The position numbers and the translations under genes were made by a program. This document shows positions 45,660 to 58,009 of a stretch of DNA of 64,000 bases, in pieces. Every line of letters begins with the position of its first letter. Position 1 is the first letter of the stretch. The notes under the pieces are model-generated. The model was not told the origin of the DNA and searched no databases. It saw only the letters and a list, made by a program, of their open reading frames with translations. The DNA is from Lycorma delicatula (Eukaryota; Arthropoda; Insecta; Hemiptera; Fulgoridae), in contig NC_134456.1 in the NCBI RefSeq assembly GCF_047948215.1, positions 11,123,730 through 11,187,729 of the forward strand, in the 5' to 3' direction.

Positions 45660-48600
45660 TTTCAAAAAAAAAAAACTGCAAGTTGGCTATAGTTTCAAAC
45701 GTTATGTAAGACTCCCTCTTGTATATATTGCTATGACCAACCGTTATTTTTCTATTGGAGCTAAAGAACATATTAATAATATAAAGAAAGTCTGTTTCGA
45801 TAAATCCAATTATGCTAATCATATTTTATAAAATAAACATAATTACAACTAATTATTAAAAAAATAATTACAAATAATTTTATTAAAATATTAGATTTTC
45901 CCACCGATTATTATAAAACAAGCAATCTCGAAACATTATTGTAATAACAATAAATTAATAAAGGAACATATAAAATTTGAAGATGATTTTCTATTTAAAT
46001 TAATAATTATCAAGTTTTCTAACTTATTTCCGTATACAATGACGTCCTATTCGTAGGTTATTAGTAATGTATAATTTTTTATTTACGTTTTTAATTTTAA
46101 TGTTTTAAATTACAAAAAAAAAGTATCTCTTCTGCGGATTGTCGAATGACCCAAAGCCCTAAGGTTATAATATGATGTTGGTAAGGGTGATTTTTTTATT
46201 ATAACAAATTATTTAACCTAACTTGCTAATTTATAAATAAATGTTTTTTCTGATCTGAAGAAATATAAAATTTGAAAAAAATTATAGTTTTATTTCAAGT
46301 TCATATTAACTATTTAATCAAACACATGAAATAATATTAATGTAAATACATCAATAATATGTTACTACAAAATAATTAACGGTTAAGAAATCGTTACTGA
46401 AAATTATTTCGAGCATATACTTATATCTGAAGTGGTCGCAGATAAATCATATGTTTGCCCATTTTTTAATTCATCAACAGAACAATATTGTTTTTGTAAA
46501 AGTAAATCTTTTAATTGTAAAATAAACTGATTGTACCTTTCTCACACAGTATGCGTCTAAGTAAGCTTAGTGTTTTGTAAAGGTTCTTCAGAGTAAAACG
46601 GTTCACTCAATTTTGTTAACAAACAAAACCAATTTTATCATCCCACAAGAATCTATCAAATAAAAAACCCAGACGTTTTGTTTACGGACAACAAAAATAG
46701 TATCAGTATCATTAATGGGAATTCTGGCCATGCTATCTGCAATGTTATGTTAGATGGATACATCTAGTGAATAATTTTTTAAAGCTGCAATTATGCAATT
46801 TTCAATTTATTTTTAATAATTATCTTTAGAAATAGGTAGTTGTGTTACCTGTGAGAACAATCACATCATTAATAAACAATAAAGAAAGCAAGAACTTTTA
46901 TCTGAGGTGCTCCACATTCTACAACTTGAAGTGTGAACCTAAATTTACATGTGCATTTTTTGTCAAAAGATAAAATTTCTACTACCTGTTCACAATTTGT
47001 GAGGTACGATTTGAAATTAAATTTTCTCCTCTGATACTGATACTACAGTTACTAAGTAGTTTTATCGGTATAATAAATGTTTTAAAAATATATCAGAAAA
47101 TTTAAAATTACATTTTTTTTATCTTAAAGAATTTAAAATACTTTCCAAAAACTGGGAAATTGCTACGTAGTACACCTGCTGTTAAGCTGTCCTGTCAGTA
47201 CACTGCACAATAATATTTATAAAGAATAAACATAGCAATATACGTGACTTTCTATTAATTATCATGCATTTGAGTATGATATTTTAAGTACATTATAATA
47301 CACATCTTACTCTGTTCAAGTAGCATTTAGGTAGGTAATACAGAACTTACTTTAAGAACCGATTCAATGTATGAAAAACAGAATAAAAATCCATTTATTA
47401 CCATCAACCATTCTATCTATCTCTATCCATATTATCAATCCCTTTTTTGTTTTTTAAAAATTTATTTCTCATTAGTAAGTTTTAAATGAAAAAGATTTAT
47501 AAGATTAAGAATTTAATATGGTACTTAGAACAAAGTAATGTATGATAACAGAATGATCTCGGAGGCAAATGTTAGATTTGAAGGCGTAATAAATCATGAA
47601 AGTGTATTTTATATGATATTGCTGATAATAGATTGGAAGTGACAAATTATGTCGATTGTAGACTACATCAACAGCAGCTGTAAGGTGAGTTTTTTTTCAG
47701 AAATTATATTTTGATAACAGAAACTTTCCCACCACTGTACCTCTCCTGAACAACATTGCAAAATGACAAGTTTGATTTAAAATACAATTTTTCTTTACTA
47801 GTCAATAAATAAACTGCCATGATTACATTAATTTTCAATGATTATCTCTTCATCTCATATGTACTATTAAATTATATTTTTTGGTTTAACCGTTAAGAAT
47901 TTTATTATCACAAAATGACATCATTTATTAAAATATAATTTTTAGTTAAGGCAGAAACTACATGTAAGTGCAGGTACACAAATTTTTAGTGGATAACAAA
48001 GTAAATTATTTACTACCATAATTTACAGGTAAGTTGCAATTAAAAATCACACCTGAAAGTGAATTAATGATTTAAAGGGTTTTTGTCTCTGTGAGCTTTA
48101 TTCTCTTAACACTTATTCAAAAAAAAATATATATAAGTGATCTTTGTATGGTTTGAAAATTATAATACTCTAGCAGATTTTGTAAATTCTGCAAAAGAAT
48201 ATCAGTGGTTATAAATATCATTTCCCAACAGTGAAAGTGGAGATGTCACTCTTACCCCAAAATACATAAAAAACTTTCTCATGAAAATTAAATAATCGTT
48301 TCTCTCTCTTTGATAGATACATTAAAACCTGCCACCATATGCTTCATCTCTTATATGAAGTAATTTGAAAGACAACCTGGAACTTTAGATGTTATCCAAA
48401 TTAATCCCTTCATTACTAATATTTTATTGATTATTAAGACAAATTGTTATTCATACAATGGAATTTAATTACATTCATAAGCCTTTAAATATTATAATAT
48501 CGAATCAAGAATCTATGAGTTAATTCCAAGTTTTCCTAATTTTTAAAAATGTTTTCTCTCAACTTAAAAAACCTATGAACTTTTTTTTTCTTTTTGCTAG

Positions 48601-48765
48601 AGCCCTTCTAATCTTTCCTTACACATGTCTTCACCCCCCTGTAAGAGCTGCTGGACATTCTTAAATGTACATTGATGTTACCACTTTTCTGCATAAAATT
48701 TTTAATGGTTTTTACTTATTGCATTGCACATTTTATATATTGTAATAAATAAATTGAAAACTCAC
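45660..48765. other. AT-rich sequence, nothing recognised
   Basis: About 3.1 kb. Poly-A and poly-T rich, no frames or repeats I can name. Confidence 0.5.
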
Positions 48766-48856
48766 CGATTACTGTTTCTTCTCCAATCTAATTTGATGAA
48801 AATGACAATTCTATCTATGATTAAAGTCAGGGATAAAAGTCCTCCATCTGACATTG
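48766..48856 (-). CDS. candidate exon of an unidentified gene (or 5'UTR exon with a short upstream ORF)
   Basis: A 91-bp segment with a strong acceptor (ttttctttttcag) and donor (CG then GTGAGT) on the minus strand. Only one frame is open; it contains ATG and reads MSDGGLLSLTLIIDRIVIFI then KLDWRRNSNR, a hydrophobic stretch followed by basic residues. I do not recognise the family and found no partner exon. It has the same orientation as the transporter. If it were spliced to the possible acceptor at 31694, the frame would stop one codon after the junction, so it could be a non-coding leader exon. It may also be chance. Confidence 0.35.
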
Positions 48857-49489
48857 CTGAAAAAGAAAACTTACCAATTTAGTTGTTATTAAATTACAAA
48901 TAAGTAACAAAGTCTATAAGTTGTATTGGTATAAATTTTTGTTTAATGATATTTAGTTAACACAAAATTCAATCCACCTTAAAATTATAAAATTTAACTT
49001 TATGCTTTTTGTTATGAAGAAATTTGGTGAATTAAATTATAAGAAGTGTAAATTAATTCATCAAGACATCTAAGTTTAGTCTGTTGTGCTTTTAATATAA
49101 TAATTTGCCTGCGATATAAGTCTCATAAGCAGACGGATATCACTCTGTTAAGGGGCCATTAAGAAAGTAGCTATTGCCTCAGCCTAAGAGATAAATCCAG
49201 AATTTTATCAAAGACAAAGCTCAAAGATGTAATCGATATTCATGGAATCTATTTGAGTTATAAGGGATTCCAATCGACTCAAGGAATCTAGTTCACAATA
49301 ATTAATATTTTTATGTCTCTGAAGGAGTCATAACTCAACAGATAACCTACCTGACATGACACATATCTATTTCCAAAAAAACGCGGAGCCAATCTTAATA
49401 AAAACTGAACATCAATAGTTAGGCTTTCTGAGGAAAATGGATATTTTAATGGTTTTCCTGATGCCTTTCCCACAAAAATTATTGCATAC

Positions 49490-49610
49490 CATCATGAAGC
49501 TGACTAAACTATAGCTGATATTCAGCCCTGAAATTGGTCCTTTCACTCTGTTCATCACATTGACCGGTTGTATAGTGTCATCATAAATTTAAAGAAATCA
49601 ACTTTAATGG
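49490..49610. repeat. dispersed repeat family R1, copy 4
   Basis: 'gatattcagccctgaaattg' then 'ttcactctgttcatcacatt gaccggttgtat' matches R1. Confidence 0.5.
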
Positions 49611-50092
49611 GAAACTTGTATCTCGCATGACTTGTATAGCACAGAATTCACAGATCAGGAATTTACAATTGACAATTGACAATTTACTTGTTCAACCACT
49701 TCTTCATTCTATTTAGTGCTGGTAAAGGAACAATTGATGAAAGACATGATGATATTGCTGTTTCCAACTGTGAGATGTGTTTTGTAATTCATTTTTTGTG
49801 AGCAAACTTACAGTTAAACTAAAATCTGTAGATTATAATCTCATGTTTATACTAATATTATGAGTGACATAGTCATGGTGCCAGAAAATCATGAACAGCT
49901 GAACATTGATTTGTAATCAAGAATTACCTTAAACCCGATTGATATTTAAATATTTATTTTAAAAAACGATAGAACCGGAGCTGTTATGATTTTATTTTAT
50001 AATTTTTTTTTTATTTCTAGTTACTTAGGAAGAAATTGTACCTTGAAAAAAAAAATCAATAAAATAATTATAATCATTTATATATGTCATAT

Positions 50093-50350
50093 GCCGTAAA
50101 CAAAAGATTGAATGCGACAAGATACGAGATGCATGTCCCACAAAATAGCATTGGCATTCTCAAGAAAAAAGAATTTCATGCCGGGCATAGTAAGGAAAGT
50201 GAGGACTGAAACAATTGCCCATCATCTTCTACACAGAGTAGGCCAGTCCCACTAAAACGCAGAAAATCTTTCAGCTCTACAAGCAACACCTTCACTCCAT
50301 TCACCACTGGGACTGGTCGTGTATGAAAATCATTATTCTTAATGAAATAG
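50093..50350. repeat. dispersed repeat family R1, copy 5 (longest)
   Basis: From 'aacaaaagattgaatgcgac' through 'tttcagctctacaagcaaca', 'ccattcaccactgggactgg' to 'aaaatcattattcttaatg'. It covers both halves seen separately in copies 1-4. The rest of 48857-50700 is AT-rich; a 61-codon minus frame at 49473-49288 is not recognised. Confidence 0.55.
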
Positions 50351-50699
50351 AAAGCAATTGTACCGCTTATCTCTTTTGTGGTTTATATGCATCAGTACAT
50401 TGCGATTGTGACAGATTATGTAATTCAATAACTGAAGATAAAACTTCTGCTAGGTCAAAGAAAATTATTTGCGAAATGTACCTCACAGTTGGGAACAGTA
50501 ACATCATGTGTTTCATCGACTACTCTTTTACCAGCTTTAAATGAATGAACATGTAATTAAATTATCCATAGCTGATTGGTGTTAGCGTATTATATACTTT
50601 GCTTCTACTTACTAAAAATGTAATTAATTCTTATAATCTAATATCATTGTAGATGTAAAATAGTTAATAAAAATTATTTTTTTTAAATTATTAAAACAT

Positions 50700-51530
50700 T
50701 TCTCCTGACATTAGGTATTCGTGTGTGATCCTCGTATGTCCCAACCGTAACCGGCAGAGGACCACTTCCTCATGATGAGAGTTTCTGCAAGAGGAGCCCC
50801 ATGGCAACACTGAATCCTTAATCCATTGCGAGTTTGTTATCGACGGTAGCCGTCCAGTCGCGTTGCCACCTCACTCGCAGTGATTGTTTTATATGATTGA
50901 TAAAATCAAAGGTACTAACTCGGGTGGTGAAAGGAGGCTGAATACACGCTTCCTTGGCAGCAGAATCTGCTCTTTCGTTACCTAGAATTCCAACGTGGCT
51001 GGGGATCCAGCAAAAACCTACCTCCCTGTTGCGTTTATTTAACTCAGCGATTTTATCATAAATGTCAATGACGATAGGATGTTTGGAATAAAGATTTTCC
51101 AACGCCTGGAGATCACTGTACGAGTCACTGCAAATAAGAATGCTCCTATATTTAGGGCCAACGATACTTAGAGCCCTATCCACAGCGAGTAGTTCTGCGG
51201 TGAACACACTCATAACACCGGGTAGGCCAAACATATAGGACTGTTCATTGATAACAAAAGCACAACCAACATTACCGCCATGCTTCGACCCATCAGTATG
51301 TATCACCACGCCTGGGTTCGACTTGGCGAGGAGAAACTGAAACATCTGCCGGAAAACAATAGGTGGTGTGGAACGCTTATCGTACGTTGTAAGATCAAAT
51401 GTAAAATTTACATGGTTTATTCTCCACGGGGGGTTCAAGCACGGACATGATGGAAAGAACAAGGGAGAGTCAACACTCATATGCTGCAGCAGACGTCGTG
51501 TACAGACACCCACAGGCGCAGTACAACGCG
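50700..51530 (-). pseudogene. 3' end of an I/Jockey-type LINE: RNase H domain with intact 231-codon frame
   Basis: RNase H removes the RNA strand during LINE reverse transcription. The minus frame 51513-50818 is unbroken and carries the full catalytic set: GVVIHTDGSKHGGNVGCAFV (first Asp), SVFTAELLAVDRAL (Glu), ILICSDSYSDLQAL (second Asp) and FCWIPSHVGILGNERADSAA (His and last Asp). An extra base near 50817 shifts the frame; beyond it the usual tail continues (DSVLPWGSSCRN, RLRLGHTRITHEYLMSGE). No RT domain remains upstream: the element is cut at about 51530 beside a hairpin. Composition is far GC-richer than the flanks, suggesting a younger insertion. Confidence 0.9.
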
Positions 51531-51577
51531 GACGTTCCTCATATTAGGATTCTTAAGAACTGGGTCAAAAGCTGGGT

Positions 51578-51607
51578 GATTCGGCTGTCCACTGAGACAG
51601 CCGAATC
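51578..51607. repeat. foldback, 12-bp perfect arms, 6-nt loop, at the LINE break
   Basis: GATTCGGCTGTC, CACTGA, GACAGCCGAATC. It lies within 80 bp of the truncation point of the RNase H LINE. Confidence 0.92.
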
Positions 51608-51782
51608 ATACAGACATCTGTTGTTGCCTACTACAGAGCTTAACATTTTATTCAGTCTAACTTCAATTGTCTATAATGTGTGTTGTGTTCACACAGTTAT
51701 TAGTGTTTTGCTATATTTTCATAAATTCTTTATAGTACTGAAAAGATTTTTTTCTCATTTTTATTTGCTACATTGCCTCTAA

Positions 51783-53190
51783 AACGTTGGTGGATGCTCA
51801 AATCATCCAGACAATTATTGTTACATTAGAGGTAAATGTACGCATAAATCTCAAAGAAAAACTTATCTCTGAATCGATAAAAACTGCCTGTTAATTTTGA
51901 TTGCGCACTCAGGGATCAAGATAAAATCTGGGTGCCCCATGTTAAAAAATAATAAGAAAATAAATGATGCATTTCATTCTATAAAAATATTAAATATGAT
52001 TTTTAAAAAAATAATATAAAAATTAGTAAAAGGATCAGGTGGTATACTGATATCCTGTATCGATTTTTGTTACCATTCAACATTATTCTTAGCTGAAAAT
52101 TTTAGCTCGGCCAAGTAGGTTCATATAACACATATTCCTGGATGCGATATAGATTTGTTACCATCTACATCAGTGAACCTTAATTCAGAATAATGTTTTT
52201 GCATTTATTCTTGGTAAAGCGCTCTGATCTTGTATAAGAGGAATCCTTGCTGCCTTAAAAGGGGCTTAGAATTTTTTTAAGCGAGTTGTCTTGTTTAGCA
52301 ATCTTCCTTTCTCACCTTCTATCTTCAACTTTTTTTCTTTTATTTTCTTCTACCTTGATCTATTTAAAGGGTGTTTTTCAATGATTTCTCAATGGATATC
52401 TACCCGATGCGGGGTCTGTAAAAAATTCACTGTTCTTTGTATCTATCTAGTCTGGAAGAAGGTATAGCTTTTCTTGTGTACCTACCTAGCTAGTGATTCT
52501 ATTTCTGTAAAAAATGTCTATATAAATACTTGTACCTCAGGTTAAATATTTAAGAAATAAAAATGGACCACCTAATCATTCCTAATAAATATTTTTGTTA
52601 GAAAAAATTAAGTGCTATCATACATGAAATGAATTAAATAACTAAAACAAAACTACTTAATTTCACAACCGCTAATTGAATTTGTCTTATTTTCTTTTGT
52701 TTCAGGTAACTCAACGGTTCATTTAATATTCTAAGGGAGAGCTGCCATGTAAGTGGCCCTCCTTACATTGTGGTACTCCCTTTTATTGTAGGATAATTTT
52801 CTACTAAAGGTACTTACTTTTGTTATTATTGTTTAATATAAATTTTCATGTTAAAAATAAGTTGTATAGTTTTTAAGTTGATAGTATAATATTCTTATAA
52901 AATTGCGGTAGGTGCCTAGTCCCAGTAGGGTCCCCTGATAGGAACTTTCCTTTAGGGAATTTTTTATGTCTATTTTTGTGCATGTTTCTATTTCAGGTTC
53001 AACATAAATTTTACATTAAAATTACTTAGATAAGCAGTGTAAATTAAGTTTTATGAAAATAGATATAAATTTTGTATATGCTGTGTATGTTTTTTCAGGT
53101 ACAACGTAGATATTATTTTATTATTAGTTAAGTCGCGTCCGCGATCCCAATGTAAAACTTGTAACTTTAATTAGACGATGCACTCAAATC
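51783..53190. other. unidentified region
   Basis: Moderately AT-rich, with several 'ttcaggt(t/a)' motifs (52534, 52704, 52994, 53096) that look like splice acceptors but border no open exon. No element recognised. Confidence 0.35.
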
Positions 53191-53432
53191 ATTTTTGATT
53201 GTGTCTTTAAACGCCAAAAATACTATCCTCGTGCTAACAAAACAAGTGTTGACTGCAACAACTTCAGTTTTGTCCTACAATTCGATTTACTCAAAGACCT
53301 CGAAACAGATTTACAAAGTTAGTAAGCCTCTGATAAAAACATACCGTTCTCTCTTTGCTCTGATCCGTATTTGGGAGTGAGGTCGATGCCTAATCACAGA
53401 CAATGACTCGAGGCCTCCTTGTACATTTCTGA

Positions 53433-53515
53433 TGCACTTTGACCTTCAGCGTCAAGGTGCATTGCACCTTGTACAAGGGAGTCCTTGCACAAGGACATGT
53501 AGGGAGTCCTACATG
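53433..53515. repeat. cascade of overlapping foldbacks
   Basis: Consecutive and overlapping: 53433-53461 (11-bp arms, one mismatch), 53453-53471 (CAAGGTGCA/TGCACCTTG, 1-nt loop), 53467-53478 (CCTTGTACAAGG), 53481-53496 (GTCCTTG/CAAGGAC), 53496-53515 (CATGTAGG/CCTACATG). GGGAGTCC appears twice and is the complement of GGACTCCC in the LINE1 fragment that begins just to the right. Confidence 0.9.
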
Positions 53516-53521
53516 ACAAAA

Positions 53522-53690
53522 CATCCTTGTCGGACTCCCTTTCTTATTACGGCTTCTTTCTTATGTTCTTCGATTATTACTGTTCCAGTTTGGTTCCTGT
53601 AAATGTCAGCAATTGCTCTTCTATCTCTATACTTGAACCGTAAACTTTTTAAAATGCTGAACATAGCATTTTTAACCTGGCGATAATGTT
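53522..53690 (-). mobile_element. LINE1 fragment D (RT region)
   Basis: 'ccttgtcggactccctttct tattacggcttctttctta' matches 56896-57045 and 59788-59930; the encoded segment is the QTATIIIEEHKKEAVI..GV.QG region of the reverse transcriptase. Truncated at both ends. Confidence 0.85.
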
Positions 53691-53942
53691 CAGTACTCTT
53701 TCGTTATATGTTACCCAAAAATTCTTGCACAAATCACTCAAAAATAATTATCATGTTAAAAAACCAATTTTAAATCGAGAAAAAATGTTTTTCAATTTTT
53801 GAAAAAACTTTGTCAAATTTTTTCTATATTTTTTTTTTAAATTATCGGAACGTAAAATTATAATTTTACATTTAGACCGTATATTGTAAAAATCGGAGGG
53901 GCTCTGCCCCCCCCCCACATGATCCCCTTGAACAATCATTAT

Positions 53943-54480
53943 ACAGAGTGATTCAGGAGGATAAGGCAATACTTTGACAACTCATTCTTGAGGCTAAAAA
54001 TAAGAAAAAAGTTCACATAAACATAGCTCCGAAAACGCTTTGTTAGCGAGTTATACAGAGTGAAAGACTTCGCTCGAGTTTCAGTTCCTCCGGTAAATTA
54101 AGGCTTTCTGAAATTCTGGGAAGGTCAATTAAGGGGCAAATTCAATTGTTTCTTACGGTTTTTGAGCTGGGAAATCAAAAAAATAGGTCCCAGAACTGTA
54201 TCTGTCATAGTTTCTAAGGTATCCCGTGTAACAACATTATAAGTATACTACTTATAAGAATTTTTACGTATTTTTCAAATTTACCTTATGCTTCAAAGTA
54301 ATTGATAGTGATTTAAGGGGAGGTAATACAAAATTAAGGAATTTCTTTTTCATTTTGCCTCTAATTCAAGCATATTTTTTCGGGTAAAACCTGAATTACA
54401 GCTTTGGAATTTTTCAGTTGTGAATTTTTGTTTCAATTCTTAATGCTGGCTTTCAGATGGGTATTTACGTTAGAGAATTT
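53943..54480 (+). mobile_element. left end of a mariner-like (DDE_3) element
   Basis: Begins ACAGAGTGATTCAGGAGGAT after TAT and runs 'gcaatactttgacaactcat tcttgaggctaaaaataag', which I recall as the terminal region of a common arthropod mariner-like family; 'acgctttgttagcgagttat acagagtgaaag' repeats the terminal motif inside. No transposase coding found to the right. Confidence 0.5.
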
Positions 54481-54489
54481 TTTTTATTT

Positions 54490-55360
54490 CATTTTTTGGC
54501 TTCATCATTAGAATCATTATTTGAGTTTCAAGTAAGCATTGGGTGTGTGTGTGTTTATAAATAGTGAGTTAATCGTTCGATTATTTTGTTGTTAAATACA
54601 AAATGGCCTCGAAAAACCAAATATATAGTTTGAAAAGCTGCAACTCGTCAAGGAAGAAAAGAAATGGGGAAAAAGCACGTGTTAATATAGAACCAAGTGC
54701 TAATTTGGATTAAGTTCAGGTAACATTTGTAGGTTGTCAAATTTCAAGCAGTGTACTAGTAATGTAGCACACACATGTATTAATATGTCGATAAACAGCC
54801 CACTGTTTTTGATAGTTGCATATGAAAATGTTTTACCTGTAAAGCAAAAGCTTGTCCGTTGGTAGAAGTACTAAATCGGTAATTATAATTAGAAACATTA
54901 AAATAGAAAACTTTAGTTTTCTTCAGTTTCTCCTCTTCTCCCCCTACACACACACATATACACAATATTGATACCACGATGTATATTAATATAACATTTA
55001 AATTTAAAATTGACTACTCTTTCATTTAGACAAAATCACCGTTGAATACAGTGCTTCCATTTCATCTAATCAATTTTAAAGTAAAAAATTCACTCTTTTA
55101 AATTAATTAATTTAAATTATAATTACAGGTACTTCTTACACTACCCATTAGGCACTTAAAGAACATAGGTGTAAACAAATAAAGATTTTTAAAACAGTGT
55201 ACAGTAAGGCCTTTGAACAGTAACATTTTCTGTAAAAGTTTGCTTAGTGTTATAATAGCTTTCACCCGTAGCTGTTACCACTTCATTTGTAAAAGGTTAG
55301 AAGACCTTATAAACAAAAGAGATTAATGTAAAATACAGGTATTTACTGAAAAAAGGTGGA
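54490..55360. other. unidentified AT-rich sequence
   Basis: Contains (TG)n at 54543-54554 and (CA)n at 54942-54956. A 65-codon minus frame through the latter is not recognised. Confidence 0.4.
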
Positions 55361-55369
55361 AGAATGTTT

Positions 55370-56125
55370 TCCTAGTCGTACCACACATTACCTGTACAAT
55401 AGCATTTTGCAAAATTATAATCAGGTGAAGATAGCCAATAAGTTGATCCCCAGCAATGCAATCCATAGTTAATTTTGAATGAACTATATCAAAGTAGATT
55501 TGATGAAGATCATGTAAACAAATACCTCTTAAAAAATCTTTACTCGTATATGTAAATTCCTTGATAATTTGCAGTCTACCATCAACCCTAAGTATTTAAT
55601 ACATTCACCCAAGATACGACTGAAAAGTGACATTGTATTTGAATACGAGCACAATCAACACTGGCATATTAATGGAGCTAATAATCTGGAAGCAGATGAT
55701 AAAAAAGAAATTAGATATTTAATTTTTAAAGCATTCCAGATAAGTCTGTCACCTATCAATATTCTTAGATGAATGTACTAGAGCAACATCTGCAAAAGAT
55801 ATATAGCTTTCTCTTACTGTAAAATTTTTGTGAAATAGGTCTTTAAGAATAATAAATAGAATAGGTCCTTAATAATCGGGCTATGGGGATTATACAATTC
55901 ACCGGAAGATTATTCCTCATAACAATCGCCCACAATTATGCATTTGCTTCTGCCTTATAGATGATATGCAAACATTTTAAAGCTAGATCTCTAATTTAAG
56001 TTATATACATTTTAAAAATGAATTTGATGACTAATCGTATCAAGTACTTTATAAATACTAAGAAATAATACAGAAATATGCATTGCAAATTCAGTACTCC
56101 CCCTCCCTACTGAAACCCAAATCAC
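55370..56125 (-). pseudogene. LINE2 copy 1: decayed reverse transcriptase with FADD box
   Basis: Frame-shifting minus reading gives RT motifs in order: FGFQ.GGGVLNLQCIFL (finger, about 56110), a KYLIRLVIKF-type motif A region, MYIT.IRDLALKCLH, NNLPVNCIIPIARLL (motif B, normally NCGIPQGS), LLRTYSIYYS, FADVALVHSSKNIDR (motif C, one Asp codon lost), and IKYLGLMVDCKLSRNLHI (55580). This is the order of CR1/Jockey-like LINE polymerases. A different lineage from LINE1. Confidence 0.7.
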
Positions 56126-56131
56126 TTTCTT

Positions 56132-57958
56132 TTTTTTTGTCTTCAGTCATTTGACTGGTTTGATGCAGCTCTCCAAGATTCCCTATCTGGTGCTAGTCGT
56201 TTCATTTCAGTATACCCTCTACATCCTACATCCCCAACAATTTGTTTTACATATTCCAAACGTGGCCCGCCTCCACAATTTTTCCCTTCTACCTGTCCTT
56301 CCAATATTAAAGCGACTATTCCAGGATGCCTTAGTATGTGGCCTATAAAGTCTGTCTCTTCTTTTAACTATATTTTTCCAAACACTTCTTTCTTCATCTA
56401 TTTGCCACAATACCTCTTCATTTGTCACTTTATCCACCCGTAAGAAAATTAAATTTCCTTAATTTTTGGTGTAAACAAGTTATATTTCTTACTGAAGGCT
56501 CGTTTAGCTTGTGCTATTCAGCATTTTATATCGCTCCTGCTTTGTCCATCTTTAGTAATTCTACTTCCCAAATAACAAAATTCTTCTACCTCAATAATCT
56601 TTTCTCCACCTATTTTCACATTCAGTGGTCCATCTTTGTAATTTCTACTACATTTCATTACTTTTGTTCTGTTCTTGTTTATTTTCATGCGATAGTTCTT
56701 GCGTAGGACTTCATCTATGCCGTTCATTGTTTCTTCTAAATCCTTTTTACTCTCGGCTAGAATTACTATATCATCAGTAAATCGTAGCATCTTTATCTTT
56801 TCACCTTGTACTGTTACTCCGAATCTAAATTGTTCTTTAACATCATTAACTGCTAGTTCCATGTAAAGATTAAAAAGTAACGGAGATAGCGAACATCCTT
56901 GTCAGACTCCCTTTCTTATTACGGCTTCTTTCTTATGTTCTTCAATTATTACTGTTGCTGTTTGGTTCTTGTACATGTTAGCAATTGTTCTTCTATCTCT
57001 GTATTTGAACCCTAATTTTTTTTAAATGCTGAACATTTTATTCCAGTCTATGTTATTGAATGCCTTTTCTAGGTCTATAAATGCCAAGTATGTCGGTTTG
57101 TTTTTCTTTAATCTTCCTTCTACTATTAATCTGAGGCCTAAAATTGCTTCCCTTGTCCCTATACTTTTCCTGAAACCAAATTGGTCTTCTCCTAACACTT
57201 CCTCCACTCTCCTCTCAATTCTTCTGTATAGAATTCTAGTTAAGATTTTTGATGAGATGACTAGTTAAGCTAATCCAGTTTGTATAATCTATCAATCGCT
57301 TCCTCACCTGCACTGCGCAGTAATTCTAAGATATTCCGTCTATTCCAGGAGCCTTTCTGCCATTTAAAACCTTTAATGCTCTCTTAAATTCAGATCTTAG
57401 TATTGTTTCTCCCATTTCATCCTCCTCAACTTCCTCTTCTTCCTCTATAACACCATTTTCTAATTCATTTCCTCCATAAAACTCTTCAATATATTTCACC
57501 CATCTATCGACTTTACCTTTCGTATTATATATTGGTGTACCATCTTTGTTTAACACATTATTAGATTTTAATTTATGTACCCCAAAATTTTCCTTAACTT
57601 TCCTGTATGCTTCGTCTATTTTACCAATGTTCATTTCTCTTTCCACTTCTGAACACTTTTCTTTAATCTACTCTTCTTTCGCCAGTTTGCACTTCCTGTA
57701 TAGCATTTCTTAATTGCCGATAGTTCCCTGTACTCTCTTCATCACTAGCATTCTTATATTTTCTACGTTCATCCATCAGCTGCAATATATCGTCTGAAAC
57801 CCAAGGTTTTCTACCAGTTCTCTTTATTCCGCCTAAGTTTGCTTCTGCTGATTTAAGAATTTCCTTTTTAACATTCTCACATTCTTCTTCTACATTTTCT
57901 ACCTTATCTTTTTTACTCAGCCCTCTTGCAATGTCCTTGTTTATTTCTTGTCTTCTTT
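56132..57958 (-). mobile_element. LINE1 copy B, 5'-truncated
   Basis: The 3' terminus at 56132-56180 ('ttgtcttcagtcatttgact ggtttgatgcagctctcc') matches copy A. Coding blocks going right: IVKRRDRLY and FNIGRTGRREKL; KINKNRTKVMKCSRNYKD; MLRFTDDIVILAESKKDLEE (motif C, Thr in place of the usual Ala); SPLLFNLYMELAVNDVKEQF-like; LAFIDLEKAFNNIDWNKMFS (motif A); EDQFGFRKSIGTREAILGLR; RALKVLNGRKAPGIDGIS; GKIDEAYRKVKENFGVHKLK. Internal deletions lie near 56440 and 57265. The endonuclease is absent. Confidence 0.9.
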
Positions 57959-58009
57959 ATAGCAGATAAGATAGAGGGATTACATTAACTGAAATTTACT
58001 TAACATGAG

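Noticed and set aside
52530..53105. Series of 'ttcag|gt' acceptor-like motifs as possible exons
   Set aside because: No open frame between them and no matching donors; AT-rich DNA produces such motifs often.
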